A DNA stretch of 64,000 bases from Roseomonas marmotae. GTDB taxonomy: Bacteria > Pseudomonadota > Alphaproteobacteria > Acetobacterales > Acetobacteraceae. Positions within the stretch are counted from its first letter, which is position 1; every line of letters begins with the position of its first letter. The translations under genes were made by a program, and so were the position numbers. The DNA lies in the NCBI RefSeq assembly GCF_017654485.1, contig NZ_CP061091.1, forward strand, positions 1,315,501 through 1,379,500, written 5' to 3'. The notes below the pieces were generated by a model. The model was given only the letters and a program-made list of their open reading frames with translations, did no database searches and had not been told where the DNA came from. This document shows positions 1 to 7,781 of this stretch, piece by piece.

Positions 1-438
1 GCCCAGTTCCGTCGCGCCGGCCTTCACCTGCTCGGCCACCCGGTGGGCCAGGGAATCCCGCACCAGCACGCGGATGCCCGGATGCGCCTGCCGCAGCCGC
101 GCCAGCGCCTGCGGCAGCAGCGTGGCGGCCACCGAGGGCAGGACCGCCAGATGCACCGTGCCGGAGCGCCGCGCCGCCAGGTCCCGCGCCCCCGCCACGG
201 TTCCGTCCAGCTCCTCCAGGATGCGGGCGAAGGAGCGGGCCAGGGCCAGCCCCGCCTCCGTCGGACGCACGCCACGCGCCGAGCGGTCGAAGAGCGTGAT
301 GCCCAGCCTCTCCTCCAGCCCGCGGATCTGCACGGTCAGGGCGGGCTGAGTCACGTGCAGCCGGGTAGCAGCGCGGCCAAAGCTGCCGCTGTCCACCGCC
401 ATCACCAGGGCCCGGAGCTGGCGCAGGGAAATGCTCAT
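1..438 (-). CDS. LysR family transcriptional regulator (3' end outside window)
   Basis: DNA-binding regulator of the LysR type. The 146 visible residues hold the N-terminal winged helix-turn-helix (SLRQLRALVMAVDSGSFG, then the TQPALTVQIRGLEERLG recognition helix and LFDRSARGVRPTEAG) and the start of the periplasmic-binding-like effector domain. The C-terminal half lies beyond base 1. The start is ATG at 438, directly before the conserved SLRQL. It is divergent from a Bug binding protein starting at 555, the usual arrangement in which a LysR protein controls its neighbour, so it may control that gene and the AtuA-like pair behind it. A dyad at 436-452 overlaps its own start codon and could be an autoregulatory site. 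Family assignment is firm; effector unknown. Confidence 0.93.
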   Translation of the reverse strand, partial: MSISLRQLRALVMAVDSGSFGRAATRLHVTQPALTVQIRGLEERLGITLFDRSARGVRPTEAGLALARSFARILEELDGTVAGARDLAARRSGTVHLAVLPSVAATLLPQALARLRQAHPGIRVLVRDSLAHRVAEQVKAGATELG

Positions 439-452
439 AAATCCGGTTTATG
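436..452. promoter_or_regulatory. Candidate LysR-type operator (inverted repeat)
   Basis: The arms CATAAA and TTTATG flank a 5-base TCCGG spacer, and the site contains the T-N11-A pattern typical of LysR boxes (T438 to A450). It overlaps the LysR start codon and lies in the 116-base divergent gap. A second perfect palindrome, ATTGCGCAAT, is at 473-482. Both are AT-rich against a GC-rich background. Assignment to this regulator is inference. Confidence 0.45.
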
Positions 453-554
453 GCTGGCCCTGAAACTTATCAATTGCGCAATGAGCCAATCCGCCGCTCC
501 ATGCCCAGAAACGGGGTCGTGAAGGCCCGGAACGAACGGGTTCAGGAGACAGCC

Positions 555-1538
555 ATGCCACGCATCATGCCCTCGCGCCGCGCCCTTCTGGGCGGCGCCA
601 TCGCCGCCACGCTGGCGCCGCCCGCCTTCGGGCAGGAGAAGTGGCCGGCGCGGCCGATCCGCATGATCGTGCCCTTCGGCGCCGGTACCAGCACCGATAT
701 CGTCACGCGCCTCGCCACGCCCCGCATGTCGGAACTGCTGGGTCAGCCGATCGTGGTGGAGAACCGCGCGGGCGCGGGCGGCATCGTCGGCAGCGACGTC
801 GTGGCGAAGGCGGAGCCGGATGGCTACACGCTCTGCATGGGCAGCATCGCCTCGCATTCCGTGAATGTCTCGCTGATGCCCTCCATACCCTATGACGTGC
901 TGCGCGACTTCACCGCCATTTCCCTGGTGACGGAGGCGCCGAACCTGCTGGTGGTTTCCTCCTCCGTGCCCGCGAGGACGCTGCCGGAATTCATCGAATG
1001 GGCGAAGAAGCAGCGCGGCGGCGTCAGCTACGCCTCGGCCGGCAATGGCACCTCCAGCCATCTGGCGGGGGAGTTGATGAAGATGAAGACCGGTGCGCCG
1101 CTGGTGCATGTGCCCTATCGCAGCGGCGCCCAGGCGGTGACGGATGTCATCTCCGGCCAGGTGCCGATGACGATCTACCAGGTGACGGCCGTGCTGCCCT
1201 TCGTGCGCGACGGCAAGCTGAAGGCCCTGGCCACCACCTCCGCCAAGCGGCTGGAGATGGTGCCGGATGTACCCACCGCCATCGAGCAGGGCATCGAGGA
1301 TTTCGATGTCTCCGCCTGGCACGGGCTGTTCGCTCCCGCGAAGCTGCCGGTGGAGCGGCGGGACCGCATCCATGCTGCGCTGCGCGAGGCGCTCTTCGCG
1401 CCGGAGATGAAGGGGAAGCTGGAGGACCAGGGCCTGCTGCCGGTGGCCATGGCGCCGGACGAGTTCCGCCCCTGGCTGGAGCAGGATATCGCCAAGTGGC
1501 GGGAGGTCGTGCGGACCTCCGGCGCGCGGGCGGATTGA
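555..1538 (+). CDS. Bug family (TctC-like) periplasmic solute-binding protein
   Basis: Extracytoplasmic binding protein of the tripartite tricarboxylate transporter family, 327 residues, the usual size. The N-terminus has an arginine pair and a hydrophobic stretch ending in PPAFGQ, an export signal. The mature part opens with the family hallmark WPARPIRMIVPFGAG followed by the ENRAGAGG and GYTL motifs. I chose ATG 555 because AGGAGA lies 5 bases upstream; an in-frame extension to 450 is possible but would precede the signal peptide with unrelated residues. No TctA/TctB membrane partners are nearby, as is common for Bug proteins. It sits 19 bases before the AtuA-like gene and is probably cotranscribed with it. 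Ligand unknown, likely a carboxylic acid. Confidence 0.93.
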   Translation: MPRIMPSRRALLGGAIAATLAPPAFGQEKWPARPIRMIVPFGAGTSTDIVTRLATPRMSELLGQPIVVENRAGAGGIVGSDVVAKAEPDGYTLCMGSIASHSVNVSLMPSIPYDVLRDFTAISLVTEAPNLLVVSSSVPARTLPEFIEWAKKQRGGVSYASAGNGTSSHLAGELMKMKTGAPLVHVPYRSGAQAVTDVISGQVPMTIYQVTAVLPFVRDGKLKALATTSAKRLEMVPDVPTAIEQGIEDFDVSAWHGLFAPAKLPVERRDRIHAALREALFAPEMKGKLEDQGLLPVAMAPDEFRPWLEQDIAKWREVVRTSGARAD

Positions 1539-1557
1539 CGGGAGCGCCGGACCAGCC

Positions 1558-2952
1558 ATGGCCCTTGGTTCCGACCCTCGTGCCCTGCTGCGGATCGGCT
1601 GCGGCTCGGGCTTTTCCGGCGACCGGCTCGATGCGCCGGGGCCGGTGGTGGATGCGCTGGTGGCGGCCGGCGGCCCCGCCGCGCTGATGCTGGAAGTGCT
1701 GGGCGAGCGCACCCTGGCGCTGGCGCAGCGGGAGCGCCTGCACCGGCCGGACGCGGGCTACGAGCCCGCGCTGCTGGATCTGCTGCGCCCCATCCTGGCG
1801 CGCTGCCTGGCACATGGCATTCCCATCGTCACCAATGGCGGCGCCGCCAATCCGCGCGGCGCGGCGGCGGCGGTGCTGGGCATGGCGCGGGAGATGGGCC
1901 TGCCGGGGCTGCGCGTCGGTGTGGTGGAGGGCGACGATATCCGCGGCAGCGATGCCCTGGCCGATCTCGACCCCTGGGAAGGCGATGCCGGCGCGGTGCT
2001 GGAGCCGGAGCGGGTGATCGCCGCCAATGTCTATCTGGGCGCCGCGCCGATCGCCGAGGCGCTGCGGCAGGGGGCGCAGGTGGTCATCACCGGCCGCTGC
2101 TCCGACCCCGCGCTGGCGCTGGGGCCGATGCTCGCGCATTTCGGCTGGGCCGAGGATGACTGGGACCGGCTGGCCGCCGGCACCATGGCCGGGCATCTGC
2201 TGGAATGCGGATCCCAGGTGACGGGCGGCTATTTCGCTGATCCCGGCCTGAAGGATGTGCCGGGCATGGCCACGCTCGGCTTTCCCATCGCCGAGATTGA
2301 TGCCGATGGCGGCGTGCTGATCACCAAGCCCGAGGGCAGCGGCGGCTGCGTGGACCGGCGGACGGTGACGGAGCAGCTGCTCTACGAACTGCACGACCCC
2401 GCCGCCTACCTCACGCCGGATGTGGTGCTGGATGTCACGGGCGTGGCCATCGCGCAGGAAGGCCCGGACCGCGTGCGCCTGTCCGGCGCGCGGGGGCGGC
2501 AGAGGCCGGAGCGGCTGAAGGCCACCGTCAGCCTGCCCGGCGGCTGGCTGGGGGAGGGGGAGATTTCCTATGCCGGCCCGCATGCCCGCGCGCGTGCGGA
2601 ACTCGCCGGCCGCACCCTGCTGGAACGGCTGAGGCTGCTGGGGCTGGAGGGGCAGGCGCGGCTGGACCTGATTGGCGTCGTCAGCGTCTTCGATGGCGAT
2701 GCGGGCGCGCTGTGGGAGGCGAGCGATGCCGCGCCCGCCGACCTGCGTCTGCGCCTGGCCTTCGCCAGCGAGAGCCGGGCGGCGGCCGAGCGCGCCTCGC
2801 GGGAGGTGCTGTCGCTCTATTGCTGCGGCCCGGCCGGCGGTGGCGGCGTGCGCGGCCGCGTGACCGACCGCATCCGCACCTTGTCCTTCCTGGTGCCGCG
2901 GGAGAGGCTGTCTCCCCGCGTCACGCTGCTCTCGCTGGAGGAAGGCGCATGA
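1558..2952 (+). CDS. AtuA-type DUF1446 protein
   Basis: 464-residue member of the acyclic terpene utilisation AtuA family (DUF1446). Visible features are the N-terminal IGCGSGFSGDR, a LMLEVLGERTLAL stretch, the NGGAANPRGAAAAV and VVITGRCSDPALALGP segments, and the ECGSQVTGGYF region typical of the family. AtuA was named from citronellol/geraniol catabolism in Pseudomonas, but its reaction is not established and many homologues occur outside terpene clusters. The next gene overlaps by 4 bases (ATGA) and encodes the small AtuA C-terminal-type domain, so the two chains probably act together. No other atu genes (carboxylase, citronellyl-CoA dehydrogenase) are here, so a terpene role is doubtful. 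Confidence 0.88.
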   Translation: MALGSDPRALLRIGCGSGFSGDRLDAPGPVVDALVAAGGPAALMLEVLGERTLALAQRERLHRPDAGYEPALLDLLRPILARCLAHGIPIVTNGGAANPRGAAAAVLGMAREMGLPGLRVGVVEGDDIRGSDALADLDPWEGDAGAVLEPERVIAANVYLGAAPIAEALRQGAQVVITGRCSDPALALGPMLAHFGWAEDDWDRLAAGTMAGHLLECGSQVTGGYFADPGLKDVPGMATLGFPIAEIDADGGVLITKPEGSGGCVDRRTVTEQLLYELHDPAAYLTPDVVLDVTGVAIAQEGPDRVRLSGARGRQRPERLKATVSLPGGWLGEGEISYAGPHARARAELAGRTLLERLRLLGLEGQARLDLIGVVSVFDGDAGALWEASDAAPADLRLRLAFASESRAAAERASREVLSLYCCGPAGGGGVRGRVTDRIRTLSFLVPRERLSPRVTLLSLEEGA

Positions 2953-3266
2953 GCACCGTCCCGCTGCACCGGCTGGCCCATGCCCGCGCCGGCGACAAGG
3001 GCAACCGCCTGAACCTCTCGCTGATCGCCTATCGTGCCGAGGATTGGCCGCTGCTGGCCACGGAGGTGACGGAGGCTCGGGTGCTCTCGCTCTTCGCGCA
3101 TCGGGGCGCGACGGCGGTGCGGCGCTATGACCTGCCGAACCTCGGCGCCTTCAACTTCGTCATCGAGGATGTGCTGCAAGGCGGCGTCAATGGCGCGCTG
3201 AACCTGGACGGCCATGGCAAGACGCTGTCCTACCTGCTGCTGGGCCTGCCGGTGCGGCCGGGCTAG
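2949..3266 (+). CDS. AtuA-related C-terminal domain protein
   Basis: 105-residue protein matching the small ferredoxin-fold domain that forms the C-terminus of some AtuA proteins and is a separate chain in others. It begins VPLHRLAHARAGDKGN, and the RYDLPNLGAFNFV and LDGHGKTL segments follow the family pattern. ATG 2949 overlaps the upstream stop (ATGA), indicating translational coupling with the DUF1446 chain. Its stop codon interlocks with that of the convergent RidA gene (3264-3266 against 3263-3265). Function unproven. Confidence 0.85.
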   Translation: MSTVPLHRLAHARAGDKGNRLNLSLIAYRAEDWPLLATEVTEARVLSLFAHRGATAVRRYDLPNLGAFNFVIEDVLQGGVNGALNLDGHGKTLSYLLLGLPVRPG

Positions 3267-3649
3267 CGGCCCCGCGCCGGCAGGGCGGCCACCGCCGTCA
3301 GCTCGATCCGCATGCCCGGCTCCGTCAGCCCGGCGACGATGACGATGGAGCGGCTGGGATAGGGCGCGCTGAAATGGCGCGCATAGACCGCATCCACCGC
3401 CTTCACGTCGGCGCGGTCGGTCAGGAAGATCTGCACCTGCAGCACATCCTCCAGCCCCGCGCCCGCCTGTTCCAGCGTGCGGCGCAGATTGGCGAGGCTG
3501 CGCGCCGTCTGCTCGGTGATGTCGTCCTCCAGGATGCGTCCATCCTCCCTCACCGGCCGCTGGGTGGTATGGATCATGCCATTGCCGGAGACAGCCCAGC
3601 TGACGGGCTGCCCCTGCGAGGGAAGGTCGGTCTCGATCTCCTGGCGCAT
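3263..3649 (-). CDS. RidA family protein (YjgF/YER057c/UK114)
   Basis: Small RidA-superfamily protein, 128 residues from the chosen start. RidA proper hydrolyses reactive enamine/imine intermediates; many relatives act in particular catabolic routes. Visible are the ARSLANLRRTLEQAG helix, DVLQVQIFLTD, the conserved Arg in PYPSRSIV and the C-terminal GMRIELTAVAAL. ATG 3649 fits the usual RidA length; an in-frame ATG at 3709 would add 20 residues that do not resemble the family. Its 3' end overlaps that of the convergent AtuA-domain gene. The Bug gene 3779-4738 lies upstream on the same strand, so the two may form a short operon. Confidence 0.88.
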   Translation of the reverse strand: MRQEIETDLPSQGQPVSWAVSGNGMIHTTQRPVREDGRILEDDITEQTARSLANLRRTLEQAGAGLEDVLQVQIFLTDRADVKAVDAVYARHFSAPYPSRSIVIVAGLTEPGMRIELTAVAALPARGR

Positions 3650-3778
3650 GTCGCTGCTCGCTCCGTGGTACGCGCGGCCCGGCGGGGTAAGCCCGGCGCG
3701 CAGGGTCATGGCCTTGGAACGCCGTGGCGGTCCCGGAGGTTGGAGCGGGGCTTCAGGAGAACGGCGGTGCCGCCCGGG

Positions 3779-4738
3779 TCAGACCCAGGGCTTCACCGCC
3801 CAGAGGGCGCGGAACTTCCTGTCCGACTCCTGCAGGTGGCGGTCATAGGCCTCCTGCCGCAACAGCCGCAGCGGCTGCTGGGTGCGCTGCGCCAGGGCGA
3901 TGTATTCGGGGTCTGCGAAGACCTTTTCGATGGCGGCGCCGAGGCGCGCGGTGATCTCCGGCGGGACGCCCTTGGGGCCGACGAAGCCGCGCAGACTGCC
4001 GATGGTGACGTCATAGCCCTGTTCCCGGAAGGTCGGGACCTGCGGCGCGACGGAGGAGCGCTCCTCCGCCATCACGCCCACCACCTGCCAGGGCTTGCCC
4101 TCGGACATGGTCTGGCCCTCGCCCAGATTGGCGGCGGCGCCACGCACTTCCTTCTGGCCCAGCGCGATCACGCCCTGCGGCAGGGAGGGATAGATCACCG
4201 GCTCCAGCCGCACGCCCGCCACCTGCTCCAGCAGCCGGACGGAGAGGAAGCTGGTGGAGCCCAGGCCCTGCGCCGCGATGGTGAAGCCTTCCTCCTTCTT
4301 TGCGGCGGCGACCAGGTCCGCCACCGTCCTGATGCCGCTGTCCGGATGCACGGCGATGACGCCGGGGTCGTCCACCAGCCCGGCGACGAAGGTGAAGCTG
4401 TCCAGCGACCAGCGCGGCTTGCGCTCGATGGGAATGGTCACCAGGCCCGGCGTGTTCAGGATGCCGAAGGTATAGCCGTCGGGCTTGGCATCGGCGACCG
4501 CGTTGATGCCGATCTCGCCGCCGGCGCCGGGGCGGTTCTGCACCACGAAGGACTGGCCCAGCTCGCGTTCCAGGAACTGGCCGAGGGTGCGCGCCGTCAC
4601 GTCGTTGCCGCCGCCGGGGCCGAAGGGCACCACCAGCGTGACGGGACGGTCCGGATAGCCGGAGGCACGCGCGAGCCGGGGCGCGGCGAGGCCGGCCAGG
4701 CTGGCACCCAGAAGGGCGCGGCGGGTCGGGATGAACAT
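3779..4738 (-). CDS. Bug family (TctC-like) periplasmic solute-binding protein
   Basis: Second stand-alone Bug protein of the window, 319 residues. The signal region has TRRALLGASLAGLAAP ending near ARAS; the mature chain starts with YPDRPVTLVVPFGPGGGND, then QNRPGAGGEIG and PDGYTFGI, the canonical Bug motifs. It is divergent from the GntR/FCD regulator at 4947, and the 208-base gap holds a strong palindromic operator (4898-4918), so it is probably repressed by that regulator. RidA follows downstream on the same strand. No TctA/TctB partner is visible. Ligand not deducible. Confidence 0.92.
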   Translation of the reverse strand: MFIPTRRALLGASLAGLAAPRLARASGYPDRPVTLVVPFGPGGGNDVTARTLGQFLERELGQSFVVQNRPGAGGEIGINAVADAKPDGYTFGILNTPGLVTIPIERKPRWSLDSFTFVAGLVDDPGVIAVHPDSGIRTVADLVAAAKKEEGFTIAAQGLGSTSFLSVRLLEQVAGVRLEPVIYPSLPQGVIALGQKEVRGAAANLGEGQTMSEGKPWQVVGVMAEERSSVAPQVPTFREQGYDVTIGSLRGFVGPKGVPPEITARLGAAIEKVFADPEYIALAQRTQQPLRLLRQEAYDRHLQESDRKFRALWAVKPWV

Positions 4739-4897
4739 GGCGGGGATTCCCTGCTGCGGCGCCGGCAGAACGCGGACCTTCCGGTAGCACGGGGCAGTCA
4801 GCGGGCCGGTGGAGGCGTTGGACCGTGGGCGTGGCGGTGCCTTCGGTCCGGCCTCTCGCGCTCACGCGTCCCGGGCCGGTTGCTCTCGGGCAGGTGC

Positions 4898-4918
4898 TGG
4901 TATAATGCCGTTATACCA
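4898..4918. promoter_or_regulatory. Palindromic operator with embedded -10 box
   Basis: Perfect inverted repeat: TGGTATAA and TTATACCA separated by TGCCG. TATAAT at 4901-4906 is a consensus -10 hexamer, with a weak TTGCTC at 4880-4885 upstream (15-base spacing). The site is 28 bases before the GntR start and 160 bases before the divergent Bug gene. TGGTNNN-type dyads are typical of GntR/FCD regulators, so autorepression and shared control of the Bug gene are likely; the link is inferred from position. Confidence 0.7.
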
Positions 4919-4946
4919 CCTTGCCAATGGCGCGGGAGACGAGGCG

Positions 4947-5615
4947 ATGCAGACCGCGACCGGGGCCGATCTCGCCGCGCCAGCCCGCGTCAACATGGCC
5001 GATTCCGCCTATGCCAGCCTGCATGAGATGCTGCTGACGCACCGGCTGCCGCTGGATGCCGCGCTCTCCGAACGCAACCTCGCCGCCGAGCTCGGCATCT
5101 CCCGCACCCCGGTGCGGGAGGCGCTGCGGCGGCTGGAGGGGGAGGGGCTCCTGACCCGGCAGCCCGGCGGGCTGCTCTTCGTGCGGCGCATCGGGGTGGA
5201 GGAGTTCCTGGAGGTGCTGCACCTGCGCCGGCTGCTGGAGGGGGAGGCCGCGGCCGCCGCCGCCGGCAAGCTGCCACGCGAAGCGATCGGCCAGTTCCGC
5301 GCGCGCATCGCCGCGCTGCTCGCGGCCAGCGGGCGCCCCGACGGAGAGCGGCTGGGCATCGACCTCGACCTGCACCGCGCCATCCTCGGCGCCGCCGGCA
5401 ATGCCACCCTGGCGCGCATGCTGGAGGATCTGCGGCGGCGCATGCTGCTCTTCGCCACGCCCCCTGCGCCGGAAGATCCGCGCCGGGCCTGCGCCGACTA
5501 CCTCGCCATCCTGGATGCACTGGCGGATGGCGATGCCGAGGCCGCCCGCGCCGCCATGGGCCGTCACCTCGACGCGCTGCGGGCCGGCATCCTGCGCCGC
5601 CTCGCCGCCCTCTGA
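4947..5615 (+). CDS. GntR family transcriptional regulator, FCD (FadR-type) domain
   Basis: 222-residue repressor-type regulator. Residues about 15-75 form the winged helix-turn-helix (LSERNLAAELGISRTPVREALRRLE, shown here only as a landmark in two parts: LSERNLAAELGIS and TPVREALRRLEGEGL). The rest is an FCD ligand domain with DLDLHRAILGAAGN and a C-terminal GRHLDAL. The middle FCD metal ligand, normally in an EH motif, is Tyr here (CADYLAILDAL), so metal or ligand binding may be altered. ATG 4947 follows a GGAGACGAGG purine run; the open frame extends to 4809 but those residues cover the operator. It lies 23 bases before the old yellow enzyme gene, probably in one transcript. Confidence 0.92.
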   Translation: MQTATGADLAAPARVNMADSAYASLHEMLLTHRLPLDAALSERNLAAELGISRTPVREALRRLEGEGLLTRQPGGLLFVRRIGVEEFLEVLHLRRLLEGEAAAAAAGKLPREAIGQFRARIAALLAASGRPDGERLGIDLDLHRAILGAAGNATLARMLEDLRRRMLLFATPPAPEDPRRACADYLAILDALADGDAEAARAAMGRHLDALRAGILRRLAAL

Positions 5616-5638
5616 CCCTTTCCGCCGGAGACACCACC

Positions 5639-6799
5639 ATGAGCGACCCGATGCTCTTCACGCCACTGACGCTGCGCGGGCTGACGCTGCGCAACCGCGT
5701 CGTGGTCTCGCCCATGTCGCAGTATTCCTCGGTGGATGGGGCGCCGACCGACTGGCATCTCGTCCATCTCGGCAAATTCGCCATGGGCGGCGCCGGCGTG
5801 GTCTTCTGCGAGGAGACCTCGGTCAGCGAGCGGTCCCGCAAGACCTATGATTGCCCAGGCATCTACAACGATGCACAAGTAAAAGCCTGGCGCCGGGTGA
5901 CGGATTTCATCCGTGGCCAGGGCGCGGCGGCGGCGATGCAGCTGGGCCATGCCGGCCGCAAGGTCGCGACGCGCGCCCCCTGGGACGGCTTCGCCCCGCT
6001 GGGCGAGGCCGATGCGGCCAATGGGCGCGCGCCCTGGGCCGGTCTGGCGCCGAGCCCCATCCCCTTCAAGGAAGGCGCCATGGTGCCGAAGGAGATGGAC
6101 CATGACGACATCCGCTACGTGATCCAGCTGCATGTCGATGCCGCCAAGCGCACGCTCGATGCCGGCTTCGACATCTGCGAGATCCATGGCGCGCATGGCT
6201 ACATCATCCAGCAGTTCCTCTCGCCCATCACCAACAAGCGCACGGATGGCTATGGCGGCGACATCCAGGGCCGCATGCGCTTCGGGCTGGAGCTGATCGA
6301 GGCGGTGCGCGCCGCCTGGCCGGCGGACAAGCCGCTCTTCTTCCGCGCCTCCTGCGTCGATGGGCGCGGCGGCATCTGGAGCCTGGAGGATACCACCATC
6401 CTGGCCGGCGAGCTGAAGGCGCGCGGCGTGGACCTGCTGGACTGCTCCTCGGGCGGGATCGAGGGGCCGCTGACCCTGCATGTGGTGCCGCGCGTGCCCG
6501 GCTATCACGTGCCCTTCGCCGACCACATCAAGCGCGAGACCGGCATCCCTACCATGGCCGTGGGCCTGATCACCGAGGCGCATCAGGCCGAGGGCTATCT
6601 GCGCGAGGGCAAATGCGACCTGGTGGCCCTGGCGCGGGAGATGATGTGGGACCCCAACTGGCCCGTGCATGCCGCTGCCGCGCTGGGGATGGAGAAGCCG
6701 CATGAGCTGCTGCCGCGGCCCTATGCCTGGTGGCTGCAGAAGCGCGAGGAGACGCGCAAGCTCTACCCCACCGGGCTGGAGAAGCCCGCCGCCGAGTGA
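5639..6799 (+). CDS. NADH:flavin oxidoreductase, old yellow enzyme family (YqjM-like)
   Basis: 386-residue FMN-dependent ene-reductase of the YqjM class, which reduces activated C=C bonds with NAD(P)H. It has LRNRVVVSPM near the N-terminus, QLGHAGRK, the catalytic His pair in EIHGAHGYI, FLSPITNKRTDGYGG and a C-terminal LAREMMWDPNWP. The Cys that tunes FMN potential in YqjM (PMCMYSS) is Ser here (PMSQYSS). ATG 5639 has GGAG 8-11 bases upstream. The gene is directly downstream of the GntR regulator and likely under the same operator. A hairpin over its stop codon separates it from the convergent hydrolase. Substrate unknown. Confidence 0.93.
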   Translation: MSDPMLFTPLTLRGLTLRNRVVVSPMSQYSSVDGAPTDWHLVHLGKFAMGGAGVVFCEETSVSERSRKTYDCPGIYNDAQVKAWRRVTDFIRGQGAAAAMQLGHAGRKVATRAPWDGFAPLGEADAANGRAPWAGLAPSPIPFKEGAMVPKEMDHDDIRYVIQLHVDAAKRTLDAGFDICEIHGAHGYIIQQFLSPITNKRTDGYGGDIQGRMRFGLELIEAVRAAWPADKPLFFRASCVDGRGGIWSLEDTTILAGELKARGVDLLDCSSGGIEGPLTLHVVPRVPGYHVPFADHIKRETGIPTMAVGLITEAHQAEGYLREGKCDLVALAREMMWDPNWPVHAAAALGMEKPHELLPRPYAWWLQKREETRKLYPTGLEKPAAE

Positions 6800-6808
6800 C
6801 GGCGGGCT
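6783..6808. terminator. Hairpin between convergent genes
   Basis: AGCCCGCCG pairs perfectly with CGGCGGGCT across an 8-base loop that contains the TGA stop of the oxidoreductase. There is no T tract. Its position between two converging genes suggests a transcription terminator or a barrier to run-on. Confidence 0.5.
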
Positions 6809-6820
6809 GAGCGGCGCGCC

Positions 6821-7717
6821 TTACAGCGCGCTGCCGCGGCCCTTGGCCCAGCCGGCCAGGGTCGCGTCATCCGGCATGGTCCTGTCGAACCACAGGCTGG
6901 CGGCGACGCGGGAGATGACGTCGCCGTCGTGGCCGATATGCGGCACCTGCACCAGCGTCCAGTTGCAGGCCACGCCGCGCCGCGCGGCCTCGGCCTGGCC
7001 GGCGGCGAGGTAGTTCTTCGCGCGCGCGAAGCGGTGCGGGCCCTGCGCCACGGCCTCCGGCTGCGCCGGCAGGCTGGGGCCGGAGGTCTCGATATCCTGC
7101 TCGCCCGCCAGGATCAGCAGCGGGAAGGCCAGCAGGCGCAGCAGCTCCGCCTCGCCGAGCCCGATGCCGCCCAGCCCTTCCGGGAAGGTCTTTTCCAGGG
7201 TCGGCAGGGTGTACCAGCCGGGATTGCCGACGGCGATGGCCTCGAAGATGTCGAGAGGCTGGGTGGAGGCCATGCGGTGGCCGAACTGCCCGCCGGCGGA
7301 GTGGCCGTAGAAATAGGCCTTCTCCCGCCGCGTCACGCCGGCCTTGCGGAGCCAGTGGAAGACGCGCTCCGGCACCGCATAGCCCCATTCGGCGCGCGGC
7401 CGCACCGTGCTGTCCGCGGCCAGCACATGGCCGTTGTTATAGACCTCGGCACCGGGATAGTTCGCGTTGTCGAAATTGGGGGCGACGATCAGCAGCCCGT
7501 GCTTGTCGGCCGCCGGAATCCAGAAGTCGCGATAGTCGTCGCCGTTGCGCATCATGCCGTGCTGCACCAGCACCACCGGGCTGTCCGGCGTAGCCTGCGC
7601 CGGGCGATAGGTATGCAGCACCAGCGGGCGCGTGGCGTCGCCCTCATGATCCGTGAAGGGGATGGCCTGGCGGCCCGGGGCGGCGAGGGCCTGGGCCAGG
7701 GTATCGGCAAAGCTCAT
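6821..7717 (-). CDS. Alpha/beta hydrolase
   Basis: 298-residue serine hydrolase fold. The oxyanion-side HG motif is in VLVQHGMM (about residues 50-56). The nucleophile elbow GHSAGG puts Ser at about 140, the acid is probably Asp 208 in LAGEQDIE, and the His about 263 in VPHIGHDG. No signal peptide is seen, so it is probably cytoplasmic. ATG 7717 is preferred because AGGA lies 7 bases upstream; ATG 7723 is too close to it. It is 65 bases downstream of the peptide-type binding protein on the same strand and could be its operon partner, acting on an imported ester or peptide. Exact substrate unknown. Confidence 0.85.
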   Translation of the reverse strand: MSFADTLAQALAAPGRQAIPFTDHEGDATRPLVLHTYRPAQATPDSPVVLVQHGMMRNGDDYRDFWIPAADKHGLLIVAPNFDNANYPGAEVYNNGHVLAADSTVRPRAEWGYAVPERVFHWLRKAGVTRREKAYFYGHSAGGQFGHRMASTQPLDIFEAIAVGNPGWYTLPTLEKTFPEGLGGIGLGEAELLRLLAFPLLILAGEQDIETSGPSLPAQPEAVAQGPHRFARAKNYLAAGQAEAARRGVACNWTLVQVPHIGHDGDVISRVAASLWFDRTMPDDATLAGWAKGRGSAL

Positions 7718-7781
7718 GGACATATCCTGAAGAAGGGAGATCCGCGCGCCACCGGAGAGCCCGGCGGCGCGCGGCGTGTCG

